Source: Planctomycetota bacterium (GTDB taxonomy: Bacteria > Planctomycetota > PLA2). From it: a stretch of DNA of 64,000 nt. Under the pieces are notes generated by a model. That model worked only from the letters and a program-made list of their open reading frames with translations. It had not been told where the DNA came from and did no database searches. How positions within the stretch are numbered: the first letter of the stretch is position 1; the number at the start of each line of letters is the position of its first letter. The stretch is taken from positions 124,001 through 188,000 of the forward strand of contig JAJFFH010000050.1 of assembly GCA_021776735.1 (NCBI GenBank), given 5' to 3'. Positions 16,246 to 25,539 of this stretch are shown here, one piece after another. The translations under genes and the position numbers were made by a program.

Positions 16246-16280
16246 TCGGGGGCGGGCGGGCGCGGACGCGCGCCAACATC

Positions 16281-16378
16281 GTCAGATGTTGGGCCAGCGA
16301 CACTGATCGTCAGATGTTGGGCCAGCGACACTGATCGTCAGATGTTGGGCCAGCGACACTGATCGTCAGATGTTGGGC
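16281..16378 (+). repeat. 28-bp tandem repeat, three and a half copies
   Basis: A unit beginning GTCAGATGTTGGGCCAGCGA and ending CACTGATC starts at 16281, 16309 and 16337, and a half copy starts at 16365. The copies are identical. CAACATC (16274-16280) with GATGTTG (16284-16290) adds a small inverted repeat. The stop codon of the ORF at 16366-16602 lies in the last copy. Confidence 0.9.
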
Positions 16379-16602
16379 AAGAAGACACTGCCAGCCGGAG
16401 GCTCGATCGGACCGCACCACTCGATGTCGGCGTAGTCGCGTCCTCGGATCGGGTCCAAGAACCAGCGACCGGGCCATGCCGCGACCAGTCCGCGATTCGA
16501 GGGACGCAATTCGATGACGCGGGCGGGGAGGCCGGGGCCACGCAGCCAATAGTGGCCGGCGGCTTCCGGCGGGGCGGTATTCCAAGCGACAACCTCGGGC
16601 AT
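16366..16602 (-). CDS. Small hypothetical protein (78 aa)
   Basis: The ATG at 16602 opens a 78-codon frame: MPEVVAWNTAPPEAAGHYWL, then GLPARVIELRPSNRGLVAA and GRDYADIEWCGPIEPP. The spacing of W, P and G residues (W....PPE.G.YW.......V.E........W.......Y....W.GPI.PP) resembles small DUF551-type phage and plasmid proteins. No Shine-Dalgarno sequence is obvious. Its stop lies in the 28-bp repeat array. Confidence 0.45.
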   Translation of the reverse strand: MPEVVAWNTAPPEAAGHYWLRGPGLPARVIELRPSNRGLVAAWPGRWFLDPIRGRDYADIEWCGPIEPPAGSVFLPNI

Positions 16603-16642
16603 GGCGCTTTGAAGATACCGGGTCCACCGACAGGTTTGGACG

Positions 16643-16676
16643 AAAAAAAAAGCCGGCGGACCGTGGGTCCGCCGGC
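16643..16676 (-). terminator. Intrinsic terminator for the TIG-domain gene
   Basis: On the minus strand, GCCGGCGGAC pairs with GTCCGCCGGC and is followed by nine T residues. It lies 22 bases after the stop codon at 16698. Confidence 0.9.
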
Positions 16677-16697
16677 GGGTCAAACAGGCCTTGGGGG

Positions 16698-18140
16698 CTA
16701 CTCGACCGTATAGGTCCCGGCCTCGACGGTCTCGGGCGATCCGTCGGGATCCAGGGTGACGTTGACCGTGTAGGTGCCCACAGGCAGGGGATCCCGGCGA
16801 TCGCCGGGCACGAGCGCGACCAGCAGCCGGTCCGAACGGAAAATCACCCGTCCGGCCCGCGCCGTATCGCCGTCGTCCCACTCGACCGCCAAGGGCGTGG
16901 CGTCGGGACCGCCTTGGCCGAAGCCGGTGCCTTCGATGAACACGGGACGGAAACTGCCGCGCGTGCCCTGGCTCTTGGGATTCATGTCGGTCACGCTCAG
17001 GGGCAGCGCGCCGACGGTGTACGTGGCCGGGTCAGACAACTGTGAGCCGACCTTCACGCGCACGTCGTACTCGCCGTCCGCAAGATCGCTCGGCACACGG
17101 ACCAACAACTCGTCGCCGCGCTTGAAGAACCCGGGACGGGCCGCGAGGATGCGCGCTTCGACGGTGGTGTCACCGTCGCTGAATTCGACCGTCGTCTTGC
17201 TGCCGAGGACGAGCAGATCCTCGCCCTTCACGGCGAACAGACTGTCCGTCGGACCGGCATCCGGATCGAGTTCGGTGATCGACGGCGCCTCGGGGGTGCC
17301 GACGGTGTACTCGATGCCGTTGGTGACCGGCGCGTCGCCGCGCAGGTCGATCTTGACCGTGTAGGTCGTGCCCTGCGCGACCGTGCCCGGCACGCGCGTG
17401 CGCACCGTGTCGAAGCCGTTGGAGAATCCAAGGCGTTCGATGAGCTCGCCGCTGCCATCGTCCCACTGCACGCGGCAGGGGCCGGTGGGCGACAGATCGG
17501 TGCCCTTCAGAGTAAGGAATGCACCCGGAAGCGCGTTGGAAGGATCGGCCTCGTTCAGCGTCGCCTCGCCCGTTTCGACGATCTCGATCTCCGGCGAGCA
17601 GGCACCGCTGTCTGCGCCGTCTTCGTTTTCGACGCGCAGCGTGTAGGTGCCCGCAGCGAGATCCTCCGGCACGCGGAAGACCCGCGCGCGGCGACCACCG
17701 CGAAGCTCAACCGTGGCGGCATCGGCGCCTTCGGAATCGATGAACGTCGCCGTCGCGCCGCCGAGGCGGCGGCCGATGATCAGGATGGGCTGGTCGGCGA
17801 TCGCGGTCGTCGCGCTGATGCGCAGGACAACCGGTGCGTCGTCCTCAAGGACGTTGAAGTTCTCGCCCGCGGCGGCGCCATCGACCGTGATCGACACCTC
17901 GCCCACCGAGAGCCCTTCCGGCAGGCGCACGAGCACGGCGTTTTCGCGGCTGCGGATGACGACCGCGTCGGTGTCACCGAACCGGACGGACGGCTCTTCG
18001 GCAAAGCCGCTGCCCCGGATGACGACGGCGTCGCCCTGCGAGCCGCAGTCGGGGAAGAACGAATCGACCTCCTGCGCCGCGGCGACGGAGGCGAAGAGGA
18101 GCAGGGCGCAAAACGCCGGGAGAATCTTGTGTGTTCTCAT
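16698..18140 (-). CDS. Secreted IPT/TIG-repeat protein
   Basis: The product is 480 aa, from ATG 18140 with AGGAG upstream. The signal peptide is MRTHKILPAFCALLLFASVA. The remainder is five Ig-like IPT/TIG domains of about 90 residues, each opening with a pattern such as FPDCGSQGDAVVIRGSGFAE or LDPDAGPTDSLFAVKGEDL and closing with G.Y...V...G. Such domains act as adhesion or cell-surface spacers. It follows the small lipoprotein at 18149 by 8 bases and they share a terminator at 16643, so they form an operon. The exact role is unknown. Confidence 0.85.
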   Translation of the reverse strand: MRTHKILPAFCALLLFASVAAAQEVDSFFPDCGSQGDAVVIRGSGFAEEPSVRFGDTDAVVIRSRENAVLVRLPEGLSVGEVSITVDGAAAGENFNVLEDDAPVVLRISATTAIADQPILIIGRRLGGATATFIDSEGADAATVELRGGRRARVFRVPEDLAAGTYTLRVENEDGADSGACSPEIEIVETGEATLNEADPSNALPGAFLTLKGTDLSPTGPCRVQWDDGSGELIERLGFSNGFDTVRTRVPGTVAQGTTYTVKIDLRGDAPVTNGIEYTVGTPEAPSITELDPDAGPTDSLFAVKGEDLLVLGSKTTVEFSDGDTTVEARILAARPGFFKRGDELLVRVPSDLADGEYDVRVKVGSQLSDPATYTVGALPLSVTDMNPKSQGTRGSFRPVFIEGTGFGQGGPDATPLAVEWDDGDTARAGRVIFRSDRLLVALVPGDRRDPLPVGTYTVNVTLDPDGSPETVEAGTYTVE

Positions 18141-18148
18141 GGCTGCTC

Positions 18149-18571
18149 CTACTCGAAGACCGTGACGGTGACGGTCTCACCATTGGCCAAAACAACGTCG
18201 ATCTGAGTCTGGCTCGCCACGTCGAACGACGTCGCGAGATGGTTCGCAAGCGCCTCGGAAAGGGCGGGGTCGATCGGCTGGCCGCGCAGGGCATCGGACA
18301 CGTCGATCGCGCCGCCGCCCTCCGTGCCGTCGAGTGCCGAAACGATCTCGAACGGGCTCTCGGTGGCGTCAAGCGTCAGCGTGTCGGGCTGCGTGTCGCC
18401 GTTGCGGTCGAACTGGATGACGACCTGGTTTTCCTGGGAAACGCCGGAAAGACCGCCGCCTCCGGGATCGCCGCCCACAACCGGAGCGGCCGTGGTGCCA
18501 CCTCCGCAGGCTACGGCAAGCGCGGCAACCGCCACGCCTCCGGCCCGTTTCAGGATGTCTAGAAACCTCAT
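18149..18571 (-). CDS. Small secreted lipoprotein
   Basis: The product is 140 aa, from ATG 18571 behind GGAGGTATCC. The signal MRFLDILKRAGGVAVAALAV ends in ACGGG (lipobox cysteine). Mature segments include NQVVIQFDRNGDTQPDTLTL (an Asp-rich, calcium-loop-like motif) and the C-terminal ETVTVTVFE. It is the first gene of the operon with the TIG-repeat protein. It is not assigned to a family. Confidence 0.75.
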   Translation of the reverse strand: MRFLDILKRAGGVAVAALAVACGGGTTAAPVVGGDPGGGGLSGVSQENQVVIQFDRNGDTQPDTLTLDATESPFEIVSALDGTEGGGAIDVSDALRGQPIDPALSEALANHLATSFDVASQTQIDVVLANGETVTVTVFE

Positions 18572-18784
18572 GGATACCTCCTTGTCGAACTTGCCAGGCG
18601 CTCCCGTCACGAGTGATCGGCTGACATGCGGACTCTACCCCAAGACCAGCCCAAGGCGGTCTGGAGGATGCATCCGTCGGTAATCACAGATAAGGAAACA
18701 CGATTGGGGGTGCGGGGGTTTCGGCTCACGGCCCAAAAAAGCCCCCAGCCCAAGAAGAACTGTTGCGTGGTGAAACACGCCCAA

Positions 18785-18806
18785 GACATCGCCGTCCGTT
18801 CCTGCC
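18785..18806 (+). repeat. Dispersed motif copy, intergenic (TTCCTG tail form)
   Basis: GACATCGCCGTCCGTTCCTG is followed by CC. It is shared with copies at 36615 and 44561. It lies in the 366-base gap between 18571 and 18938, which otherwise contains only a G/C-rich tract near 18707-18740. Confidence 0.85.
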
Positions 18807-18937
18807 GGACCGGACTCGGCCCGATTTGAGGCTACGATTACGAGATCGGCACGACGTTCCACAATCGTCTCGGATGGCTGGGCCTGATCGCGCTGGCGGG
18901 CGCGGCCATCGCGGCGCCGCCCGAGCCTGCGGCGACG

Positions 18938-20944
18938 GTGGTCGGAACCCTGTTCGATTCCTCGGGTAAGCCCGCCCCCGGACGGGTGATTCACTTCCTG
19001 CGCTTGGACAGTGACATCGGATATCAGGCTGAGACCGACGACCGCGGCCAGTTTGTGCGACCGCTGCGATACGCGGGCGCTTGGCTCGTCGTGCCGGCGG
19101 ACAGCGACATGGAGTTCCCCGCCGAGGCGGAGTTGGAGACGCGGGAACAGCGGGCGCGCGCCTTCCCCAAGGAGCGGATCATGCTGCGCGCGGGCGCGCG
19201 GCTGGAACTCGATATTCGTCTACCGCTTCTGGCGCGGCCGCAGGTCGTCGTAAGTCAAGACGGACTTGGCGTCGCAGGTGCGAAGGTCCGATTTCGATCG
19301 GCCGACGCCCGCCGGAGCTGGGTCGGCACGTGGGACGGTCCCGGTACCAACCAGGCCGGCAAAGTCACGCTGCCGCGCACGCGGGGGGGGCTGTACAACG
19401 TTTTCGTACGGTTGCGGGACTGGGAGATCAAGTATCCGCTGACCGAGGTTGGACGCAATCCCGTCCAACTCCGTCTCGGCGCGCACGTTCTTCGCGTCAG
19501 CTATGCTCGCGCGACATCCCAGCCTGTTCCGATCCGGATCACGTGCCGCCGGGGCATGACGCTCAAGGCGACGCGGCGATTGCCGGTCGATGTGCCGTTC
19601 GTGCGTGCCGGACAGACCAAGGTCGAGACCACCGTGGGCCTGCTTTCGTTGTCGAAGACAGTTCCCGTATCCGGGAAAGACGTGCTTCACGTGATCGTCT
19701 TGCAGCGACCGCCCCATGGCACACTGCGCATCCGGTTTCCGGCAAAGACACGAGCCCTGATCGTTGAACGCGAAGACGCCGAGTCTGGTATCGCGCGGCC
19801 GCAGCCCAACGCCGATGGCGTCACCGAAGTTGCCCTGCCACCCGGACTCTATCGTGTACGACATTTCAGCCACAACACCACAACCTGGAGCTCGGTGCGC
19901 GTCGTTCGGGTGCTCCGAAACGAGGTCGTCGACATCCGGTTGTTCGCTCAAGACCCGGTCTTGAAGGGCCGCGTGTACGACGCCGCTGGGCGGCCCCTGG
20001 TCGAGCGAACCGTTGACCTCCATCGGCTTGATCGGTCCGAGTTAACTCACGTTCTGGTTGGCAAGGACGGGCGGTTTGTCAAACGGCTTGCGCCCGCGCG
20101 CTGGGTTGTCGTACCCGTGGACGAAGAAACGCCAGCGAACTCCCTTGGCGCGGCGCGCCGCTGGGGACAAGCGCGTCCGAACAGCGTGGTAGACCTGCGC
20201 GACATCCCGAAAGGCAGGATCGAGGTTCGGCTTCAAGAAAAGATTCAGTTCGGCCTCCGGATCATGCATCGGGGCCATCCGGTCCCCCACGCCAGGGTCC
20301 GCCTGATTGCACCAGAAGGCACTTGGGTCGTAGCGGATGCCACGGGCGTGGTGCGGCTGCTGCCGCGCGCACCCGGGGAGTACAGGGCCTGGGTCAGCGT
20401 ACGGGACTGGAACATCTACGGGAAGTCGGTGCGGCTGGGCACCGCGCCCGCCCACGTGTTTTTGCCAACGCACACCCTGAGTTTGAAGTGGAAAGACCCG
20501 ACGCTGATCACCGGCCTGCTCAGGGCACAACGCCTACGAGTCCAACTCTTCGAGAAACATAGTGGTGTCCGGATAGCGGGCTCGGTCCAGCTGCCGGTCG
20601 AACTGCCCTTCCTGCCCCTTGGCGAGTTCGACGTGTTCGTGTCAGGCGGCCTGTTTTCTTGGAAAAAACGTCTAACGGTCGGGCCGGGCCGGGGTCCCAT
20701 CGAGTGGTCGGTCACAATGCCGGCCCACGGCAAGCTGCGGCTACGACGCGCACGGGGAACCCACCGCAGTATGTCGCTTCGCTCCGCGCAGGGCCGGTTC
20801 CTCTCCGTTCGCGACAGCGAACTTCGAGCCGTGCCAGCCGGGCGCTACACGTTGGCCGCCCGCGACAGCACCGGCCGGTTCACGGTCGAGGTGGAGGTCA
20901 AGGAGGGCGCGACCACAGACATCGAGGTCGCCCGCAAACGCTGA
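18938..20944 (+). CDS. Secreted protein with two carboxypeptidase-regulatory-like repeats
   Basis: The 668-codon frame contains an internal duplication of about 330 residues. VVGTLFDSSGKPAPGRVIHF and LKGRVYDAAGRPLVERTVDL open the two units, each followed by a D.RG.F...L....W.VVP.D pattern. These are CarboxypepD_reg/SpaA-type beta-sandwiches found in exported planctomycete proteins. Upstream, in the same frame from 18863, the peptide GWLGLIALAGAAIAAPPEPA looks like a signal peptide, but no ATG, GTG or TTG precedes it before a TGA near 18826. The first canonical start is GTG 18938, inside the mature part. Either a non-canonical start is used or the start codon was lost. The next gene is a one-unit paralog. 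Confidence 0.7.
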   Translation: MVGTLFDSSGKPAPGRVIHFLRLDSDIGYQAETDDRGQFVRPLRYAGAWLVVPADSDMEFPAEAELETREQRARAFPKERIMLRAGARLELDIRLPLLARPQVVVSQDGLGVAGAKVRFRSADARRSWVGTWDGPGTNQAGKVTLPRTRGGLYNVFVRLRDWEIKYPLTEVGRNPVQLRLGAHVLRVSYARATSQPVPIRITCRRGMTLKATRRLPVDVPFVRAGQTKVETTVGLLSLSKTVPVSGKDVLHVIVLQRPPHGTLRIRFPAKTRALIVEREDAESGIARPQPNADGVTEVALPPGLYRVRHFSHNTTTWSSVRVVRVLRNEVVDIRLFAQDPVLKGRVYDAAGRPLVERTVDLHRLDRSELTHVLVGKDGRFVKRLAPARWVVVPVDEETPANSLGAARRWGQARPNSVVDLRDIPKGRIEVRLQEKIQFGLRIMHRGHPVPHARVRLIAPEGTWVVADATGVVRLLPRAPGEYRAWVSVRDWNIYGKSVRLGTAPAHVFLPTHTLSLKWKDPTLITGLLRAQRLRVQLFEKHSGVRIAGSVQLPVELPFLPLGEFDVFVSGGLFSWKKRLTVGPGRGPIEWSVTMPAHGKLRLRRARGTHRSMSLRSAQGRFLSVRDSELRAVPAGRYTLAARDSTGRFTVEVEVKEGATTDIEVARKR

Positions 20945-20969
20945 CGCTGGCGCGCGCTACCATGGACCG

Positions 20970-22022
20970 GTGCGGTGGACGATCAGTGTGCTCTTGCTTG
21001 TCGGAACCGGCGGCGTCTTGGCCGGGCCGCACGCAATAACCGGACGGCTGCTCGACGCGGACGGCAAGCCTCTCGCAAAGCGGCGCATCTTCTTCTTGCG
21101 CGTCGATCGCCGGACGTCGTTCGACATCGAGACCGAAAAGGACGGCACGTTCTGGCTGGACAAACTCGAGCCCGGACCGTGGCTCATCCTGCCCGTCGAC
21201 GAACACCTGCCCTGGCCCGAACGAATCCGGGGGAGTGCACGGGTCGCCTGGGCAAGAGCGCATCCCGAAGACGTTGTCGTGGCCAAAGCCGGCGAGCGCC
21301 GCCATATCGTCCTACAGCTTCCGCGCCTGGTGCGGCCGCGCGTCACGGTCCTGCATCGCAAGAAACCGGAGGCAAAGGCGCAGATTGCTTTGGTTTCGTC
21401 CGATCCGCGGCTCTCCTCTCGGCGACGACCCCCCTACCTCACGGACGCGAAGGGGCAGGTCATCTTGAAGCCGATGCGCCCGGGCCGGTACCGAGTCACG
21501 GTCACAACCCGCGGCTGGATCGTCGGGCTCGGCGAAGTCGATGTGACCGGTCCTCCGTTTCAAATCCTCTTGCCCACTCAAAGCGTGAAGCTCCGCTGCG
21601 CGAAATCGGCCGCCCCCAACGCGTACATCCAATTGAGCACCGGCGGCGTGCGCATCCGGGGCCGCCGGATGCTGCCCACCGAAGTACCGTTCGTTCCGCC
21701 GGGCGAGATCGAAGTGTTCCTTGCCGTCGGCGCCCTGCGGATGACCTCGGCGGCGATCCTCGGCCCCGGCATGCCACACGCCACGGTCACCCTCAAGATG
21801 CCACCGCACGGCCGCCTCAAGGTGCACGCCGCCGACGGCCAACCGGTCGAAATCCGCGGGCAACTGTTTCGCTCACGCCAGTTCGTGCGCGCGGGGCGGC
21901 CGGTGGACATCATGCTGCCCCCCGGTGATTACACGGTGGTGGGCCGCAACGGAAAGGCCATCGGAGCAAAACTGACGGACGGCGATGTCACCGATGTGAA
22001 CCTCACCGCGCCCAAGCGCTGA
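20970..22022 (+). CDS. Secreted carboxypeptidase-regulatory-like protein (single unit)
   Basis: The product is 350 aa, from GTG 20970. The signal peptide is VRWTISVLLLVGTGGVLA, then GPHAITGRLLDADGKPLAKR opens a CarboxypepD_reg-like domain paralogous to each half of the upstream 18938-20944 protein (shared RIFFLRVD, PWLILPVDEHLP, ARAHPEDVV). It lies 25 bases downstream, so the two are probably one transcript. The last codons (KLTDGDVTDVN) contain a copy of the dispersed motif at 21975-21989. Its end overlaps the convergent gene at 22003 by 20 bases. Confidence 0.8.
   Translation: MRWTISVLLLVGTGGVLAGPHAITGRLLDADGKPLAKRRIFFLRVDRRTSFDIETEKDGTFWLDKLEPGPWLILPVDEHLPWPERIRGSARVAWARAHPEDVVVAKAGERRHIVLQLPRLVRPRVTVLHRKKPEAKAQIALVSSDPRLSSRRRPPYLTDAKGQVILKPMRPGRYRVTVTTRGWIVGLGEVDVTGPPFQILLPTQSVKLRCAKSAAPNAYIQLSTGGVRIRGRRMLPTEVPFVPPGEIEVFLAVGALRMTSAAILGPGMPHATVTLKMPPHGRLKVHAADGQPVEIRGQLFRSRQFVRAGRPVDIMLPPGDYTVVGRNGKAIGAKLTDGDVTDVNLTAPKR
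21975..21989 (+). repeat. Dispersed motif copy inside coding sequence
   Basis: ACGGACGGCGATGTC is read as Thr-Asp-Gly-Asp-Val (with one base before) near the C-terminus of the 20970-22022 product. Confidence 0.8.
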
Positions 22023-23133
22023 CATCGGCGACAAGTGCGCGCATGTCTTTTTGGCGCCGGGCCAGCGCCTCGTCCGGTCCGATGATCTCGATCGCGTAGA
22101 TGCGCCGCGGGCGCACGACGAGTTTCAGCAGGTAACCGGTCGCCTGTCCGTCCGCGGACGAAGCGAAGCGCAGCATGCCGTGCTGGTCGGGCAGCGCCCG
22201 GTAGCCGCGGCCGCGCACGAGTTCGCGGCGCGCTTCCTTTTGCCAAAACGCCGCATCGACGCGCGGCTTATGCTCGAACCGGCGCACGACAACGCGAATG
22301 CCGTCCGGTGAATACGCCCAGCCCTGCACGTCGGGATCCGCGGTGCGGCCCATGTCGGCGAAGCCCTCCGGCAAATCCCAGCGCACGCGGCTGGACCACG
22401 CCCGGTCCGCCCGAAACTGCGGCAACCGGTCCGCGCCGAGATTGCCGAGCCAGTCAAACGGACTGCGGGCAACTGTTCCCTGGCTGGTCCCGGTCGCCAC
22501 CAGCGTGAGTTTCAGACGCGCATGGGCCACGTTGCGCCGGTCGTTCTTGAGCGACGTCTCGAGCTTCTCGATCCTCTCGGTGAGCCGTGCCAGCTCGCGC
22601 TCGATCGCGAGGACGTCTTTCACGGTGTCGGCGCGCTTCAAGAGTTCACGGAAGCGCTCCCGCAGCGCGCGAGAATTCCTGAGCCGCAGCTCAACGTCAC
22701 GCACGCGCTCGGTCACGTCGCGGACGTCGACCTGCCGGTGCACGACCGTACCGAGCGCGGAGATCGCGGCGACAACGTCGGAGAACCGCGCTGCCGGAAT
22801 GCGAAACACGTGATAGGTGTTGCGCCGCTGTACGAGCCAGCCGCCCGCTGCTTCGGCGAGCTTTCTCGCAGCGTCGCCGGTCGCCTCGGCGTTCCCGGTC
22901 TTCACCGTCAGCGCACCGGTGCGCACCAGGAGCCGGTTCCCGGCCGCGCTCCCCGCCGCCGAATCTGCGTAGACCACGCCGGAACCTGCCGTGGTCGAGG
23001 CCTTGGCGACCGCCCCCTCGGCTTCCGGCCCGGGCGCGCCCTCGTCGGCATCGCCGAAGAATCCCATCTTGCCCAAGCTCGTGCAGGCACCCAGAACAAC
23101 AAGCAGCAGGGGAAGCGTCAGCAGACTTCGCAT
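22003..23133 (-). CDS. DUF4349-type lipoprotein
   Basis: The product is 376 aa, from ATG 23133 with AAGGGG just upstream. The signal MRSLLTLPLLLVVLGACTSL has its lipobox at GAC. The core (RLLVRTGALTVKTGNAEATG, then GGWLVQRRNTYHVFRIPAAR, then LGTVVHRQVDVRDVTERVRD and a long helix to LETSL) matches DUF4349, a periplasmic domain with a coiled-coil stalk. In the family a C-terminal transmembrane helix is common; here the C-terminal part is instead a soluble domain (GFADMGRTADPDVQGWAYSP). The function is unknown. Confidence 0.8.
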   Translation of the reverse strand: MRSLLTLPLLLVVLGACTSLGKMGFFGDADEGAPGPEAEGAVAKASTTAGSGVVYADSAAGSAAGNRLLVRTGALTVKTGNAEATGDAARKLAEAAGGWLVQRRNTYHVFRIPAARFSDVVAAISALGTVVHRQVDVRDVTERVRDVELRLRNSRALRERFRELLKRADTVKDVLAIERELARLTERIEKLETSLKNDRRNVAHARLKLTLVATGTSQGTVARSPFDWLGNLGADRLPQFRADRAWSSRVRWDLPEGFADMGRTADPDVQGWAYSPDGIRVVVRRFEHKPRVDAAFWQKEARRELVRGRGYRALPDQHGMLRFASSADGQATGYLLKLVVRPRRIYAIEIIGPDEALARRQKDMRALVADVSAWAR

Positions 23134-23164
23134 GCCCCTTGAGCGCACGACCGGCGCGCAAGGT

Positions 23165-25468
23165 TCACGGCTCCCGCGGATTTTTGGGCCACGCGTGTTT
23201 CGGGTAGCGCCCGCGCAGCTCCTTGCGGACCACCGGATAGGTGTTGTCCCAAAAACTCGCGAGGTCGCCGGTCACCTGCTGCGGCCGGCCGTTGGGCGCG
23301 AGCAGATGCAAGAGCACTTTCACGCGGCCCCCCGCCACCGTCGGCGTCTCCTCGCGCCCGAGCAGATCCTGAATGCGCGCTGCCAAGACAGGCGGCTTGT
23401 CCGGATGCTCGTACGTCACGCGTCCACGCCCGATCCGTTCCGGCGCCAGCTGGTCGAGCAGTTGCCGCTGCCGAAACGTCAACCGCCCCTTGAGTGCAGC
23501 GAGCCACGGCGCCCGTTCGAGATCGGCCAGCGAACGGCACCCGAAACAAAGCTCCGGCAAGACGTCATGGGCGGTCACCTCGGGAAGCCCGAGCTCGGGG
23601 CGCCAGGCACGCAGGCAGAACAATCTCAGAAGAAAGGAACGGACGGCGATGTCCCTGACGAGATGTCCGACGAGTTCGTCGGCGGTCCGCTCGCGCGCGG
23701 CTTCGGCCAGAAGCCGTGCCGCCTGTTCCTTGGGCGGGGGAATCGGACGCTCGTCGAGAACGAGTCCCCACAAGACGGTGCGGCGCATGCCGACGACTCG
23801 CTCGCCATCGAACGTGACGCTGTCCTCGGTAGCGCCCTCGGGCAGCCATGCGCGCTCCACCTTCGACGCGCCGCGGCAGCGAGCCTCCCCGCGCCCGGCG
23901 TCGAGATCAAAACACACAAGAAACTCGGCATCGCGAACCGCACTCTCGCGCCCCAACCGCACGCCGCGTCCACCGACGAGCACGGCACGATCACTGCCCG
24001 GCGCGCGCCGCCGCGCCAGCCGGTCCGGAAACGCGGCAAAGATCGCCCGCAACACGGCGTCATCGTCCGGCGCACCCCGCTGCCGCCCCGCGAGCCGTTC
24101 GGCAAGCCGCTTCACGGTGCGGGACGGGCGCTGCATTGCGTCGAGGACGTCAGAGTCGGAATCAGTCACAGCGGCCCGCCTGCCGCCGCGCCACTCCGAC
24201 AACACGGCGGCGGCGAGCGCAGCGGGAGGGCGGGCACCGAGGCGTTCCCCTTCGAGCACGAGGCGGGCGAGACGCGGATGTACGGGCAGACGCGCCATGC
24301 GCCGGCCAAGTTCGGTCACCACCCCGTCCTGCACCGCGCCGAGCCGCTCAAGCAGCTCGATCGCTTGCTCGAGCCGTGCCCTGTCGGGTGCCTCGAACCA
24401 GGGAAACGCCTCAAGGTCGCGCTCGCCCCAACTCAGCAGTTCCAACGCGGCGCCCGCAAGATCCGCGCGCCGTACTTCCGGCTCAAGCGCGTCGCGCCGC
24501 CCGCGATGGTCGGCCTCGGTCCACAATCGTACGCAGTGGCCCGGCGCCGTACGGCCCGCACGGCCCTTGCGCTGGTCCGCCGACGCCTTCGAGGTCCGTT
24601 CCAGCGCGAGGCGCGGCAATCCGAGCGTGGGATCGAACCGCGGCACGCGCACGAGTCCGGTATCGACGACGGCGCGCACGCCCGGCACCGTCACGCTCGT
24701 CTCGGCGACGTTCGTGGTCAAGACGATCTTGCGCGGCCCGCCCGTCCGCAGTGCGGCGTCCTGTTCCTCCGGGGAGAGACTGCCGTGCAGCGGCAAGACG
24801 TACGGAAGGTCGTGCAGTTGCGCGGCCAGACGGCGAATCTCCCCCACACCAGGCAAAAACACCAAGACATCGCCGTCCGTCTGCTGCCATTGTTTTCGGA
24901 CCGCTCCAGCCGGATCCGCGTCGTCGTACTCGACCGTCACCGGATGCAGGAACCCCTCGCTCTTGAGCACCGGCACGTCGAGGAACTTGGCCACCGGCAC
25001 GGGATCAATGGTCGCCGACATCACCACGAGTTTCAGGTCGGGGCGCGCGTCTTGTTGCACGCGGCGCGCCATGGCGAGCGCGAGATCGCTTTGCAGGTTG
25101 CGTTCGTGAAACTCGTCGAAGATCAGGACCGCGGTGCCGTCGAGAAACGGATCATCGGCGAGCATGCGCAACAACACGCCCTCGGTGGCGACGAGCAGGC
25201 GCGTGTCGGGCCCCGCGCGATTGTCGAGCCGAACGCGGTAACCGACCTCGCCGCCGAGCCGCGTGCCGCGCTCATCCGCAATGCGCCGAGCCGCCGCGCG
25301 CGCGGCCACGCGACGCGGCTCGAGCATGACGACACTGCCGAATTCAAGCAGCGCCGGCGGCACCCGCGTGGTCTTACCGGCTCCGGTCGGCGCCACAAGT
25401 ACGACACCCGACGCATCCCGCAACGCGGCAACGAGTTCCGGAAGGACACGATCGACAGGAAGCCGCAC
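23165..25468 (-). CDS. hrpB: ATP-dependent RNA helicase HrpB
   Basis: The product is 767 aa. GTG 25468 is chosen because the peptide VRLPVDRVLPELVAALRDA aligns with the usual HrpB start; the frame is open 60 bases further. Motifs are Walker A APTGAGKTTRVP, DEFH box FDEFHERNLQSDLAL, SAT in VVMSATIDP, VFLPGVGEI, TTNVAETSVTVPGV and QRKGRAGR. The HrpB-specific C-terminal domain follows (HDVLPELCFGCRSLADLERA). It is a DEAH-box helicase of uncertain RNA target. Two dispersed motif copies fall inside it (23635-23653 and 24866-24880, the latter read as TDGDV before LVFLPG). Confidence 0.92.
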   Translation of the reverse strand: MRLPVDRVLPELVAALRDASGVVLVAPTGAGKTTRVPPALLEFGSVVMLEPRRVAARAAARRIADERGTRLGGEVGYRVRLDNRAGPDTRLLVATEGVLLRMLADDPFLDGTAVLIFDEFHERNLQSDLALAMARRVQQDARPDLKLVVMSATIDPVPVAKFLDVPVLKSEGFLHPVTVEYDDADPAGAVRKQWQQTDGDVLVFLPGVGEIRRLAAQLHDLPYVLPLHGSLSPEEQDAALRTGGPRKIVLTTNVAETSVTVPGVRAVVDTGLVRVPRFDPTLGLPRLALERTSKASADQRKGRAGRTAPGHCVRLWTEADHRGRRDALEPEVRRADLAGAALELLSWGERDLEAFPWFEAPDRARLEQAIELLERLGAVQDGVVTELGRRMARLPVHPRLARLVLEGERLGARPPAALAAAVLSEWRGGRRAAVTDSDSDVLDAMQRPSRTVKRLAERLAGRQRGAPDDDAVLRAIFAAFPDRLARRRAPGSDRAVLVGGRGVRLGRESAVRDAEFLVCFDLDAGRGEARCRGASKVERAWLPEGATEDSVTFDGERVVGMRRTVLWGLVLDERPIPPPKEQAARLLAEAARERTADELVGHLVRDIAVRSFLLRLFCLRAWRPELGLPEVTAHDVLPELCFGCRSLADLERAPWLAALKGRLTFRQRQLLDQLAPERIGRGRVTYEHPDKPPVLAARIQDLLGREETPTVAGGRVKVLLHLLAPNGRPQQVTGDLASFWDNTYPVVRKELRGRYPKHAWPKNPREP
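23635..23653 (-). repeat. Dispersed motif copy inside hrpB
   Basis: AGGAACGGACGGCGATGTC has the extended GGAAC tail seen in the intergenic copies, despite lying in conserved coding sequence. Confidence 0.8.
24866..24880 (-). repeat. Dispersed motif copy inside hrpB
   Basis: GACATCGCCGTCCGT encodes Thr-Asp-Gly-Asp-Val on the minus strand, preceding the helicase LVFLPG motif. Confidence 0.8.
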
Positions 25469-25526
25469 GGGCAGGCGTTTGTAGCAAAGCCGCAAAGAGC
25501 AAAGGGGAACGAAGCCGGGGAAGCAC

Positions 25527-25539
25527 ACGGACGGCGATG
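25527..25539 (+). repeat. Dispersed motif copy, intergenic
   Basis: ACGGACGGCGATG lies 60-70 bases upstream of the hrpB start, within the repeat-rich spacer 25469-25958. Confidence 0.7.

Noticed and set aside
16281..16378. CRISPR-like array
   Set aside because: Units are contiguous with no variable spacers.
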